NCBI RefSeq assembly: GCF_013624435.2
Contig: NZ_CP061768.1
Coordinates: 1,704,001 to 1,768,000 of the forward strand
Direction of reading: 5' to 3'
Length of the DNA: 64,000 nt
Source of the DNA: Nocardioides campestrisoli
GTDB lineage: Bacteria > Actinomycetota > Actinomycetes > Propionibacteriales > Nocardioidaceae
Shown piece after piece: positions 7,843 through 15,405 of the stretch. A model generated the notes under the pieces. That model made no database searches. It was not told the origin of the DNA and was given only the letters and a program-made list of their open reading frames with translations. Positions within the stretch are counted from its first letter, which is position 1. Each line of letters begins with the position of its first letter. A program made the translations under genes and the position numbers.

Positions 7843-9024
7843 GTGACGGGGCGGTCGGCAACCCCGATCCTGCACGTGGACATGGACGCGTTCTACGCCT
7901 CCGTGGCAGTGCGGGACCGGCCGGAGCTGGCACGGGTGCCGGTGATCGTGGGTGGGGGGAGCCGAGGCGTGGTGCTCTCGGCCAACTACCTCGCCCGTCG
8001 GTACGGGGTGCGGTCTGCCCTGCCGATGACGCGGGCACGGCGGATGTGCCCGGACGCCGTGGTGATCGCCCCGGACTTCGACACCTTCGCCCGGGTCTCG
8101 GCCGCGGTGATGGAGAACTTCCGCAGCGTCACCCCGCTGGTCGAGGTGGTCTCCCTGGACGAGGCGTTCCTCGACGTCTCCGGAGCGGCCCGTCGTCTGG
8201 GGACGCCGCGTGAGATCGCGGAGCGGCTGCGCGCCCGGATCCACGACGAGCAGCGCATCACCTGCTCGGTGGGGATCGCGGCCACGCCGGTGGTGGCCAA
8301 GCTGGCCAGCCGGGCGGCGAAGCCGGACGGTGTGCTCGTGGTCGCCCCCGAGGAGGTCGTCTCCTTCCTGCACCCGCTCGACGTGGGTGAGCTGTGGGGG
8401 GTGGGGGAGAAGACCCAGGCGCTGCTGCACCGGCTGGGGCTGCACACCGTGGCTGACCTGGCGCACACCCCGGTCCGGACCCTGCAGCGGGCGCTGGGGC
8501 CTCGCCTCGGCGCCCACCTCCACGAGATGGCGTGGGGGGTGGACCGGCGGGAGGTGGTGGCCCGCCGCGGCCCGGACGAGCCCGACCGCTCGATGGGGGC
8601 GGACGAGACCTTCGCCCGGGACACCGACGACCGGGAGCAGGTGCTGCGCGAGCTGCTGCGGCTCTCGGCGCGGGTGACCGGGCGGATGAGGACCGCGGGA
8701 GTGGCCGGCCGGACGGTGACGCTGCGGGTGAGGTTCGCGGACTTCACCACGATCACCAGGTCCCGGACGCTGCCGGAGGCCACGGACGTCACCGTCGAGG
8801 TCTACCGGACGGCCGTGCGGCTCTTCGACGCGCTCGGCCTGCAGCGTGCCCGGCTGCGGCTGGTCGGCGTCCGGGTGGAGGGTCTGCTGCCCCGGGAGCG
8901 CGTGCAGCGACAGCTGGTCCTGGGCGAGCGGGACCAGGGCTGGGAGGCGGCCGACCGGGCGGTCGATGCCGCGTCCAGACGCTTCGGCTCCGGGGCGGTG
9001 CGGCCGGCGACCCTGATCGGGTGA
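7843..9024 (+). CDS. dinB: DNA polymerase IV (Y family)
   Basis: A 393-aa Y-family translesion polymerase. The catalytic residues are present: Asp13 in HVDMDAFYASV, and Asp106-Glu107 in VVSLDEAFLDVSGA. The thumb/HhH segment (LWGVGEKTQALLHRLGLHTVADLA) and little-finger domain follow. Near the C-terminus, QLVLGE at residue 357 looks like a beta-clamp-binding motif. Because the active site is intact, this is a true DinB and not the catalytically inactive ImuB that usually accompanies dnaE2. GTG 7843 is the first possible start of the frame before the motif; it lies 24 bases after the methyltransferase. No LexA box directly precedes it. Confidence 0.95.
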   Translation: MTGRSATPILHVDMDAFYASVAVRDRPELARVPVIVGGGSRGVVLSANYLARRYGVRSALPMTRARRMCPDAVVIAPDFDTFARVSAAVMENFRSVTPLVEVVSLDEAFLDVSGAARRLGTPREIAERLRARIHDEQRITCSVGIAATPVVAKLASRAAKPDGVLVVAPEEVVSFLHPLDVGELWGVGEKTQALLHRLGLHTVADLAHTPVRTLQRALGPRLGAHLHEMAWGVDRREVVARRGPDEPDRSMGADETFARDTDDREQVLRELLRLSARVTGRMRTAGVAGRTVTLRVRFADFTTITRSRTLPEATDVTVEVYRTAVRLFDALGLQRARLRLVGVRVEGLLPRERVQRQLVLGERDQGWEAADRAVDAASRRFGSGAVRPATLIG

Positions 9025-9054
9025 GGCGGTGGTGATCATTTTTTCGCCAGCGGC

Positions 9055-9083
9055 TACCGTGGTGGGCAAGCGCTGCCTAGACT
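9055..9083 (+). promoter_or_regulatory. candidate promoter elements before the DUF3040 gene
   Basis: Two TAnnnT hexamers, TACCGT (9055-9060) and TAGACT (9078-9083), lie in the 102-base gap after dinB. The second would give a leader of about 37 bases carrying the GGGAGGAAAC ribosome site. No convincing -35 was found. An unusual run of six T (9040-9045) also lies in this gap. Confidence 0.35.
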
Positions 9084-9126
9084 TCAAATGCGGATGTGCC
9101 GCGCATCACACCGGTCGGGAGGAAAC

Positions 9127-9570
9127 GTGCCGCTCTCGGAAGAAGAGCTGCGACTGCTCGAGCAGATGGAGCGAGCTCTCGTCGAAGAGGACCCCAAGTT
9201 CGCGCACACGTTGCGGGGAACCGCCTTCCACCGCGCCGCCCGACGACGTGCCGTGATCGGAGGCTGCGTCTTCGCCCTGGGCGTGGCCATCATGATGACC
9301 GGCGCCATCGCACCGATGCCGATCGTCGGAGTCGTGGGCTTCGTGGTCATGCTGGCGTCGGCCACGATCGTGGTCACCTCGTTGCGCAGCCCCGGCAAGG
9401 CGGCGGCCCAGCCCGCCCCCTTCACTGACAGCCCTCAAGGCTTCAGCGTGATCCAGGGCGGCCGTGCCGGCCGCAAGCCGCGCGGTCGCGGCGCCTCCCG
9501 CGCGGACCACTCCTTCATGGAGCGGATGGAGCAGCGGTGGCGGCGTCGGCGGGAGACCGGCGGGTTCTGA
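9127..9570 (+). CDS. DUF3040 domain membrane protein
   Basis: A 147-aa protein that starts MPLSEEELRLLEQMERALVEEDPKFAHTLRG, the hallmark of DUF3040, an actinobacterial family of unknown function. After this charged amphipathic helix come two hydrophobic helices (AVIGGCVFALGVAIMMTGAI and IVGVVGFVVMLASATIVV). A basic C-terminal tail is rich in Arg and Gly (GRAGRKPRGRG) and ends in RWRRRRETGGF. GTG 9127 is chosen because GGGAGGA lies just upstream and the family begins here; an upstream in-frame ATG (9088) would add 13 unconserved residues. It is convergent with the transglutaminase gene, with 10 bases between stops. Confidence 0.88.
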   Translation: MPLSEEELRLLEQMERALVEEDPKFAHTLRGTAFHRAARRRAVIGGCVFALGVAIMMTGAIAPMPIVGVVGFVVMLASATIVVTSLRSPGKAAAQPAPFTDSPQGFSVIQGGRAGRKPRGRGASRADHSFMERMEQRWRRRRETGGF

Positions 9571-9580
9571 CCCAGCCCGT

Positions 9581-11938
9581 TCAGTCCACCCGGTCGGTGG
9601 ACCCCGGACGCCCGGCGGCGGTCAGCCCCACCGGACGGTCGGCAGGACGGCGCACCAGCGAGGCCGGCCACCATCTGGCCACTCGGGCCCGATGCGGTCC
9701 GACCCCCGCCGTGATCGCCTCGGTGCACTTGGCCAGGTCCCGCTGCCAGCTCGTCTCCGGCGCGGGCGCCGACTCCGGTCGGCCGTAGCGGGAGCGCTCG
9801 AGCACCTGCACGAGCCTCTCCAACGCGCTGGAGGCGTAGGGGTTGAGCGACGGGGCCGAGCCCACGTGCTCCTCGGGCGAGGAGGTCCCGAACCAGTCGG
9901 CGACCTGCTCGGCGGTCTCCCGTGGCGAGCGGCCCGTGGGCCAGGTCCGTCCGTGGTCGACGCTGTGGTCCCGCAGCTCGGCCCACAGGCTCTCGATGTC
10001 CCCGTCCTCGAGCCGCGCATCCCGCCGGCGGCTCCGTACCGACCGGGGACCGAGCACCACGACGCCCGCGAGCATCAGCAGCAGGACCCAGGTCAGCACC
10101 GTGCCCCAGGGCACGGAGCTCTCGGTCTGCTGCTCCGGTGCGGCCTCCTCCTGACCCGCCTCCCGGCCGCGGTCGCGGGCCGGTGCCCGCTCCTCCGCAC
10201 GGGGGAGGGTGGGGCGAGCGGTCTCCTCGACGGCGGGCAGGGCATCCACCGTGTACGACGGAGCCTGGTCCGCCCGGCCCGACGGGGTGGGCTCGAACCG
10301 CACCCAGCCAGAGCCGGGGAAGTAGAGCTCGGGCCAGGCGTGCAGGTCGTGGGAGGAGAACTCCCAGACGCCGGGACCGACCTCGGTGGGCTCGAGGAAC
10401 CCGACGGCGACCCGGGACGGGATGTCGTGCACCCGCGCCATCACCGCCATCGCGGCGGCGAACTGCTCGCAGTAGCCCTCCCGGCCGTCCTCGTCGAGGA
10501 AGGCCGCCAGCTCGTCGTTGCCCACGGTGTCGACCTGGTCGAGGTTGTAGGTGAACTCGGTGCGGAACCACTCCTGGAGCGCTCGGGCCTGGCGGAACCG
10601 GCTCGGCTCGTCACCGGCGACGCTCTCGGCCAGTGACTCGACGCTCTCGGGCAGGTCGGCGGGGAGCTGGACCATGGCGCTGCCCACCTGGGAGGCGCCG
10701 GAGGACGCGTCGTCCAGGGAGTCCAGGTCGTACTGCAGGTCGACGGCGTGCAGGGACCAGGACAGGCCGGCGGTCGTGACCTCGTCGTCGCCGGCGATGA
10801 AGTCCATGGTCGAACGGTCGTAGCGCCAGTCGCCCGGCGCGTCGATCCGGGAGATCTGCGAGGTCGTCGGCAGCCACTGGGACTCGAAGGTGTCGTACGC
10901 CTCGAAGCGGTACCGCGTCTCGGTCCGGGGGACACCCGAGCCCACGCCCACCAGGGGCGGCATCCACCCCGCAGCCAATTGGTCCGAGGGCACCTCGCGG
11001 TTTCCGCTGGTCCACTCCTCGCCGTTGAACCGGGTCAGCACCGAGAGTCGTACGTAGCTGGGGCGAGGACCGTCCGACGCCACCTGGAGCAACGGGACGT
11101 CGTCCCCACGGGAGAGGTCGCGGCGCATGTCCACGAGCGGGTTGTCGATCGAGATGCCGTCGCCGCCGCTCCCGGCGCCGGGCCCGTCCCAGACCGCCAG
11201 GTCGAAGGTCGGGACCAGGCTGGGCAGCAGCACCGCCAGGGCCACCGTGCCCGCCCCGACGGTCAGCGCCGCGCGCCGCACGTGACCCCGCCGGACCCCG
11301 AGCCGAGTGCCGGCCGGATCCGGGTCCGGCCGGTCGCCCGTGCCGTGGCCCCACCGGCCCACCTCCTCCTCCTGCTGCAGGAAGAGGAGGAGAAGGAAGG
11401 TGAGGGCGAGCACCGCGAAGGACCACCAGGCGGTGCTCGACTCCACGAAGGCGATCGGCAGCGCGTAGAGCGCCAGCACCACCAGGCCGGACGCGGCGGC
11501 CAGGCGCAGGGAGACGGCCACCAGGTCCACCAGCACCAGGCCGACGGCGCCGACGAGGATGAAGAGCGGGGCCAGGGACGGAGCATCCGCCGGCACCGGC
11601 GCCTGGTACTGGTTGGCCGAGGTCACGGCGTCGCGCAACGCGGTGCTCATGCCCTGCCAGGCTTCCGACGTCGGCAGCACGGACCCGGTCGTGGTGCCGA
11701 GCACGCACCCTCCCGCCACCACCACCTGGACGGCGTATACCAGCCACGTCGGCGTTCCGGCGCGTCGCAGCAGGGACCCGGTCAGCGCCGTGGCGACGCC
11801 GAGGAGGAACAGGGGTCCCAGGAAGTCGCTGGACTCCCGGGTGAGCGGCTGCCAGGTGGTCATGGTCAGCCAGACCATGAGGGCGGCGACCAGCGAGACC
11901 AGGAGCCCGCGTCCCCAGGGGCTGCGCGGCCGGGTCAC
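9581..11938 (-). CDS. tgpA: TgpA-type transglutaminase-like membrane protein (DUF3488, transglutaminase core, DUF4129)
   Basis: A 785-aa protein. The N-terminal third has about six hydrophobic helices (DUF3488-type). A large extracytoplasmic region follows, then a transglutaminase-like core with Cys490 in EGYCEQFAAAMAVMARVHDIPSRVAVGF, His533 in SSHDLHAWPELYF and the WVRFEPTPS strand. There is one more membrane helix (WGTVLTWVLLLMLAGVVVLG) and a cytoplasmic DUF4129-like tail (RSRRRDARLEDGDIESLWAELRDHSVDHG). Family members are thought to act as membrane-bound peptidases or cross-linkers at the cell envelope; the substrate is unknown. GTG 11938 overlaps the DUF58 stop by 4 bases, completing the moxR-DUF58-tgpA operon. 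Confidence 0.92.
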   Translation of the reverse strand: MTRPRSPWGRGLLVSLVAALMVWLTMTTWQPLTRESSDFLGPLFLLGVATALTGSLLRRAGTPTWLVYAVQVVVAGGCVLGTTTGSVLPTSEAWQGMSTALRDAVTSANQYQAPVPADAPSLAPLFILVGAVGLVLVDLVAVSLRLAAASGLVVLALYALPIAFVESSTAWWSFAVLALTFLLLLFLQQEEEVGRWGHGTGDRPDPDPAGTRLGVRRGHVRRAALTVGAGTVALAVLLPSLVPTFDLAVWDGPGAGSGGDGISIDNPLVDMRRDLSRGDDVPLLQVASDGPRPSYVRLSVLTRFNGEEWTSGNREVPSDQLAAGWMPPLVGVGSGVPRTETRYRFEAYDTFESQWLPTTSQISRIDAPGDWRYDRSTMDFIAGDDEVTTAGLSWSLHAVDLQYDLDSLDDASSGASQVGSAMVQLPADLPESVESLAESVAGDEPSRFRQARALQEWFRTEFTYNLDQVDTVGNDELAAFLDEDGREGYCEQFAAAMAVMARVHDIPSRVAVGFLEPTEVGPGVWEFSSHDLHAWPELYFPGSGWVRFEPTPSGRADQAPSYTVDALPAVEETARPTLPRAEERAPARDRGREAGQEEAAPEQQTESSVPWGTVLTWVLLLMLAGVVVLGPRSVRSRRRDARLEDGDIESLWAELRDHSVDHGRTWPTGRSPRETAEQVADWFGTSSPEEHVGSAPSLNPYASSALERLVQVLERSRYGRPESAPAPETSWQRDLAKCTEAITAGVGPHRARVARWWPASLVRRPADRPVGLTAAGRPGSTDRVD

Positions 11939-13215
11939 GAGCCGGTCGCCGTCGTCGCTTGCTGCGCAGCTCGGCTGCCGGTCCGGCCGAGCTCCTGCCA
12001 GGCCGAGTCGAGCCGGTCGCCGGGGCCCAGGCTGACTGCGCGCCAACCGGTGGCGGCGAGCATGGCGGTGGGGTGGGCGGCGTCGGTGCCCCGAGCGATG
12101 TCTCGGCCCGCGGCCCAGGCGTCGACGTCGAGGACGATCGCCAGGGGGGTGCCGGCCTGGTGCTGCACCCGGGTGAGGAACTGGCGGTCCGCCGGGCTCC
12201 CCGCGCCGAGCACGGCCACGGTCAGCCCCTGTCCGGGCTCGGCGAGCCAGGCCGTGTCCATGGTGTGGCGGGAGTCGAAGTCCACGACGGCGAGCCTCTC
12301 CAGGAGGGGTCCGATGTTGGCCTTGGGGTCCCGGGCGTGCCAGGTGTGGGAGGGGTCGTCGCCCGAGGCGGTGATCAGCCGCACCAGGTAGCCGCGCTGG
12401 GCGAGGTGCACTGCGACCGAGGCAGCGGCGGAGACGGCGGCCTCCAGCGACGACGCCGGCCCCTCGCCCCGGTGTGCGACCCGGCGGTTGTCCAGCACCA
12501 CGATCGCCCGCGACTGCCACGGCTGCTCCTCGCGCCGGACCATCAGCTCGCCCACCCGGGCCGAGCTGCGCCAGTGCACCCGTCTCAGGTCGTCGCCTCG
12601 CCGGTACTCGCGCACGGTCACGTCCTCGGCGCTGCCGGTGGCGAACGACCGGGGGCGGTTGTCACCCGACCCGGTCCAGGCGCCGCCCAACGGGACCGGA
12701 GGCAGCTCGGTGGTCCGGGGCGTCACGGTCAGGGGAGCCGTGGTGTGGAAGGACCGGCCGAGCTCGACCAGGCCGAACGGGTCGGTGACCCGCACCGTCA
12801 TCGGGCCGACCTCGTAGTGCCCGCGTACCTCCGAGCGGAGCCGGTAGGTGACCTGCCGGCGCCACCCGTGGGAGATCCCCTCGAGCACGAACCGCGGCTG
12901 GGATCCCAGCAGGTAGGGGACCCGGTCCTCCAGCAGCAGGATCCCGGTCGGGGTACGTCCCTCGTTGGTCAGGGTCAGGGTCACGGTCGCCGGCTGCCCG
13001 GCGGCCACCAGCCGGGGCGAGACCTCGCGCTGCAGCGCCAGGCGGTAGCGCGAGCGGGCGAGGAAGGCCGCCGAGAAGAGCGGGAGCAGCAGGGCCAGGA
13101 CGCCGACGCGGACCAGGCCCTGCTGGCCGAGCAGGACCGCGCAGGCCACGGCGGCCATGCCACCGGCCAGGAACGACCGGCCGCGCAGGGTCAGGGCGGC
13201 GAGAGCCTCACGCAC
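11935..13215 (-). CDS. DUF58 domain protein
   Basis: 426 aa. Two N-terminal hydrophobic helices (FLAGGMAAVACAVLLG and VGVLALLLPLFSAAFLA) precede an immunoglobulin-like region (PATVTLTLTNEGRTPTGILLLEDRVP). The DUF58 signature lies in the C-terminal half: VREYRRGDDLRRVHWRSSARVGELMVRREEQPWQSRAIVVLDNR, leading into a vWA-like fold. DUF58 proteins are regularly encoded with MoxR ATPases and transglutaminases and are presumed to form a membrane-linked complex with them; the client is unknown. GTG 13215 overlaps the moxR stop by 8 bases. Confidence 0.92.
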   Translation of the reverse strand: MREALAALTLRGRSFLAGGMAAVACAVLLGQQGLVRVGVLALLLPLFSAAFLARSRYRLALQREVSPRLVAAGQPATVTLTLTNEGRTPTGILLLEDRVPYLLGSQPRFVLEGISHGWRRQVTYRLRSEVRGHYEVGPMTVRVTDPFGLVELGRSFHTTAPLTVTPRTTELPPVPLGGAWTGSGDNRPRSFATGSAEDVTVREYRRGDDLRRVHWRSSARVGELMVRREEQPWQSRAIVVLDNRRVAHRGEGPASSLEAAVSAAASVAVHLAQRGYLVRLITASGDDPSHTWHARDPKANIGPLLERLAVVDFDSRHTMDTAWLAEPGQGLTVAVLGAGSPADRQFLTRVQHQAGTPLAIVLDVDAWAAGRDIARGTDAAHPTAMLAATGWRAVSLGPGDRLDSAWQELGRTGSRAAQQATTATGS

Positions 13216-14197
13216 GACCGACGTCCGGTACCGGCACGGTCTCCAGGAGGCCCGCCAGCACGCTCTGGCTGGTCCGGCCGGTCATCGCCGCCTCGACGGT
13301 CGGCAGCAGACGGTGGGAGAGCACGGGCTCCGCGAGCCGGTGCAGGTCGTCGGGGAGCACGTAGTCACGTCCGGCGAGCGCGGCGACCGCCTTGCCCGCC
13401 CGGACCAGGTGGAGGGTGGCCCGGGGCGACGCGCCCAGGCTGAGCTCGCGGGAGAGCCGGGTGGCGGTGGAGATGGCGACCGCGTAGTGCCTGACGGCGT
13501 CGGAGACGTGGACCCGGGCGACGATCTCGACCAGCTTGCGCACCTCGCCGGCGTCGGTCACGGGCTCGAGGTCGTCGAGCGGGTTTCGCGACGTGTGGGA
13601 GTCGAGCATGGCGATCTCCGCCGACTCGACGGGGTAGCCGACCGAGACCCGGGCCATGAAGCGGTCCCGCTGGGCCTCGGGGAGGGCGTAGGTGCCCTCC
13701 ATCTCGACCGGGTTCTGGGTCGCGATCACCATGAACGGCGACTCCAGGTGGTACGTCGTGTTGTCCACCGTCACCTGCCGCTCCTCCATGCACTCCAGGA
13801 GGGCCGACTGGGTCTTGGGGGAGGCCCGGTTGATCTCGTCGCCGACCACGATGTTGGCGAACACGCCGCCCGGTCGGAACTCGAACTCCCGGGAGTCCTG
13901 GTTGAAGACCGAGACCCCGGTGACGTCGGAGGGGAGCAGGTCGGGGGTGAACTGGATCCGGCGCACCGTGCAGTCGATGCTGCGCGCGAGGGCCTTGCTG
14001 AGCATCGTCTTGCCGACGCCCGGCACGTCCTCGATCAGCAGGTGGCCCTCCGCCAGCAGCACGACCAGGGCGGCGGAGACGACGTCCGGCTTGCCCTCGA
14101 TCACCCGCTCGACGTTGGTCCGGATGCGCTGGGTGACCCGGTGCAGGGTCTCCAGGTCGGCCCCGGTTGCCTCAGACGTCGTCTCAGACACGGTCAC
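13208..14197 (-). CDS. MoxR family AAA+ ATPase
   Basis: A 329-aa MoxR-type ATPase. Walker A is EDVPGVGKTMLSKALA, Walker B is VVGDEINRASPKTQSALLECMEE, sensor 1 is FMVIATQNPVEMEGTY, and the arginine-bearing PEAQRDRFMARVSVGYP follows, with the helical lid after it. MoxR proteins act as chaperones that activate or assemble partner proteins, here presumably the DUF58 and transglutaminase proteins encoded downstream. GTG 14197 is preferred, with AGGGGAAG about 6 bases upstream; a second GTG lies two codons later. A -10-like TACGGT (minus strand, 14250-14255) overlaps a GGTGGA repeat pair resembling the mraZ operator. Confidence 0.93.
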   Translation of the reverse strand: MTVSETTSEATGADLETLHRVTQRIRTNVERVIEGKPDVVSAALVVLLAEGHLLIEDVPGVGKTMLSKALARSIDCTVRRIQFTPDLLPSDVTGVSVFNQDSREFEFRPGGVFANIVVGDEINRASPKTQSALLECMEERQVTVDNTTYHLESPFMVIATQNPVEMEGTYALPEAQRDRFMARVSVGYPVESAEIAMLDSHTSRNPLDDLEPVTDAGEVRKLVEIVARVHVSDAVRHYAVAISTATRLSRELSLGASPRATLHLVRAGKAVAALAGRDYVLPDDLHRLAEPVLSHRLLPTVEAAMTGRTSQSVLAGLLETVPVPDVGRA

Positions 14198-14243
14198 GCT
14201 CGTCTTCCCCTCGTCGTGACGCCAGCGCGCCGATGTCCCTGAG

Positions 14244-14262
14244 CCTTCCACCGTAGTCCACC
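14244..14262 (-). promoter_or_regulatory. putative MraZ-like operator over the moxR -10
   Basis: On the minus strand this reads GGTGGACTACGGTGGAAGG: two GGTGGA boxes 10 bases apart. TACGGT (14250-14255), a good TAnnnT -10, is embedded in it. It matches the 19-base mraZ element at 14542-14560 except at the four spacer bases. The predicted transcript would have a leader of about 45 bases before GTG 14197. Regulation by MraZ is inference. Confidence 0.5.
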
Positions 14263-14306
14263 TCCGAAGGAGCGGCAGGGGCTCTGGTCCTCCGCCCGCC
14301 CTTTCC

Positions 14307-14418
14307 CTCCACCGGTGCTCCACCACGGGCTTCTGTGCTCCACCGGCGCTCCACCCGACTGACGGAACGGCACGCTTCCCGGTCCCCGCACGGCTCTGAC
14401 CTGGGGTTTCCCTCCACC
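14307..14418 (-). repeat. array of GGTGGAG heptamers
   Basis: Five exact copies of GGTGGAG on the minus strand, at 14307-14313, 14318-14324, 14338-14344, 14349-14355 and 14412-14418. The first four are spaced 11, 20 and 11 bases, close to whole helical turns. They share the GGTGGA core with the elements at both flanking promoters. Confidence 0.75.
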
Positions 14419-14513
14419 TGGCGCTCCAGCACGGTCTGGGCGCGGAGGTGGGCGGGGGAGGGGGCGTCGGCGGCGGGAACGGGAAAAAGGGGGGAGGAAG
14501 TGGCAAGAAAGGG

Positions 14514-14541
14514 TTGAGAGTGGAGCATCGTGGGGTAGTGT
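14514..14541 (+). promoter_or_regulatory. putative mraZ/dcw promoter
   Basis: TTGAGA (14514-14519), 16-base spacer, TAGTGT (14536-14541). A start point near 14548 would give a leader of about 36 bases to GTG 14584. The promoter is overlaid by the phased TGG boxes, as expected for an autoregulated mraZ promoter. Confidence 0.6.
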
Positions 14542-14560
14542 GGTGGAAAGTGGTGGAAGG
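14521..14560 (+). promoter_or_regulatory. MraZ-binding repeats upstream of mraZ
   Basis: Four TGG-starting boxes with an exact 10-base period: TGGAG (14521), TGGGG (14531), TGGTG (14541) and TGGTG (14551), each followed by a 5-base spacer. MraZ is known to bind direct TGGGN repeats separated by 5 bases in front of its own gene, so this is the expected autoregulatory operator. A weaker fifth element, TGGCA, lies at 14501, in the same phase. Confidence 0.75.
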
Positions 14561-14583
14561 GTCGACTTGATGGGGGTGCCCGA

Positions 14584-15012
14584 GTGTTCTTCGGGACCTA
14601 CACGCCCAAGCTCGACGACAAGGGCCGGCTCTTCCTCCCCGCGAAGTTCAGGGACCAGCTGGCGGAAGGACTCGTCGTGACCAGAGGGCAGGAGCGCTGC
14701 TTGACGATCTGGTCCATCGAGGACTTCACCCGGCTCACCGAACGCCTGGCCCAGGCGCCGGTGACCAACAAGGGCACCCGGGACTACGTGCGGATGCTGT
14801 TCGCGGCCGCCAGCCAGGAGGTCCCGGACAAGCAGGGGCGGATCTCGATCCCCCCGGTGCTGAGGGAGTACGCGTCGCTGACCAAGGACGTGGTCGTCAT
14901 CGGGTCGATGAACCGGATCGAGATCTGGGACCCGGAGTCGTGGGCCTCCTACAGCTCTGAGCAGGAGCAGGTGTTCTCCGAGCTCAGCGACGAGGTCTTC
15001 CCGGGCATCTGA
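14584..15012 (+). CDS. mraZ: transcriptional regulator MraZ
   Basis: A 142-aa protein of two SpoVT/AbrB-like halves. The first starts MFFGTYTPKLDDKGRLFLPAKFRDQL and the second has the repeated signature DKQGRISIPPVLREYASL. MraZ forms a ring-shaped DNA-binding oligomer and represses the dcw cluster through TGG-type repeats. The first gene of the cluster is its normal place. GTG 14584 is the only start that gives the family N-terminus; the G-rich stretch about 7 bases upstream is a weak ribosome site. The repeats at 14521-14560 are the expected target. Confidence 0.97.
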   Translation: MFFGTYTPKLDDKGRLFLPAKFRDQLAEGLVVTRGQERCLTIWSIEDFTRLTERLAQAPVTNKGTRDYVRMLFAAASQEVPDKQGRISIPPVLREYASLTKDVVVIGSMNRIEIWDPESWASYSSEQEQVFSELSDEVFPGI

Positions 15013-15238
15013 GGGGCCTCACCACACACCACAACTACACACCGGCGGCGCAGGGCCAGGTCTCGTGCCCGCTCCTTCGAACCTTCTGGGGTCACTTCCC
15101 CGGCACCAGACGGTCTTCCCATCGATGGAGCGGGCAGGGACCTGACCACTGCGGCACCGGAGTCACCACCCCCGGCCGGGGGTGCGTGGCGTCCCAGCAG
15201 CAGCAACCGGCATCAGCAACCGACAGGGGTCGAGACAC

Positions 15239-15397
15239 ATGGACAGGACGCACGCAGGCGTCACCACCGCGGGGACGGCCCAGCCGCTCCGGGTGCGTGA
15301 GCAGGCGCGTGAGGCGCTCGCGGTGATGGCCTTCTCGGCTCTCGCCTCGGGTGCCCTCGTCCTCGGGCTCCTCGTGCTCGGTTCGCTGGGCCGGTAG
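15239..15397 (+). CDS. small single-pass membrane protein between mraZ and rsmH
   Basis: 52 aa, not recognised as a named family. It has a polar N-terminus of about 25 residues ([20 protein letters not shown]), then one hydrophobic helix, [20 protein letters not shown], and ends LGSLGR. ATG 15239 is preceded by AGGGG at 15225-15229. Its stop TAG sits 9 bases before the rsmH ATG, and the AGGGG of the rsmH ribosome site overlaps that stop, so the two are coupled. Codon bias (G/C at almost all third positions) supports a real gene. The position inside the dcw cluster suggests an envelope or division role (inference). The preceding 226 bases (15013-15238) show no other gene. Confidence 0.6.
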   Translation: MDRTHAGVTTAGTAQPLRVREQAREALAVMAFSALASGALVLGLLVLGSLGR

Positions 15398-15405
15398 GGG
15401 CGACG

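Larger units (their letters stand above)
14198..14583. other. 386-base divergent control region between moxR and mraZ
   Basis: No credible gene. It contains the moxR promoter (minus) with two GGTGGA boxes, five further GGTGGAG boxes on the minus strand, a G-rich purine tract on the plus strand (14446-14520), and the mraZ promoter with four 10-base-phased TGG boxes. The longer reading frames here lack codon bias and ribosome sites and were not called. Confidence 0.8.

Noticed and set aside
9040..9045. T6 run after dinB as an intrinsic terminator
   Set aside because: No stable stem precedes it; TGATCA just upstream is too short to form one.
14335..14528. Short open frames in the moxR-mraZ gap
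   Set aside because: No ribosome sites, Arg/Pro/Gly-rich nonsense composition, and they overlap the promoter and box arrays.
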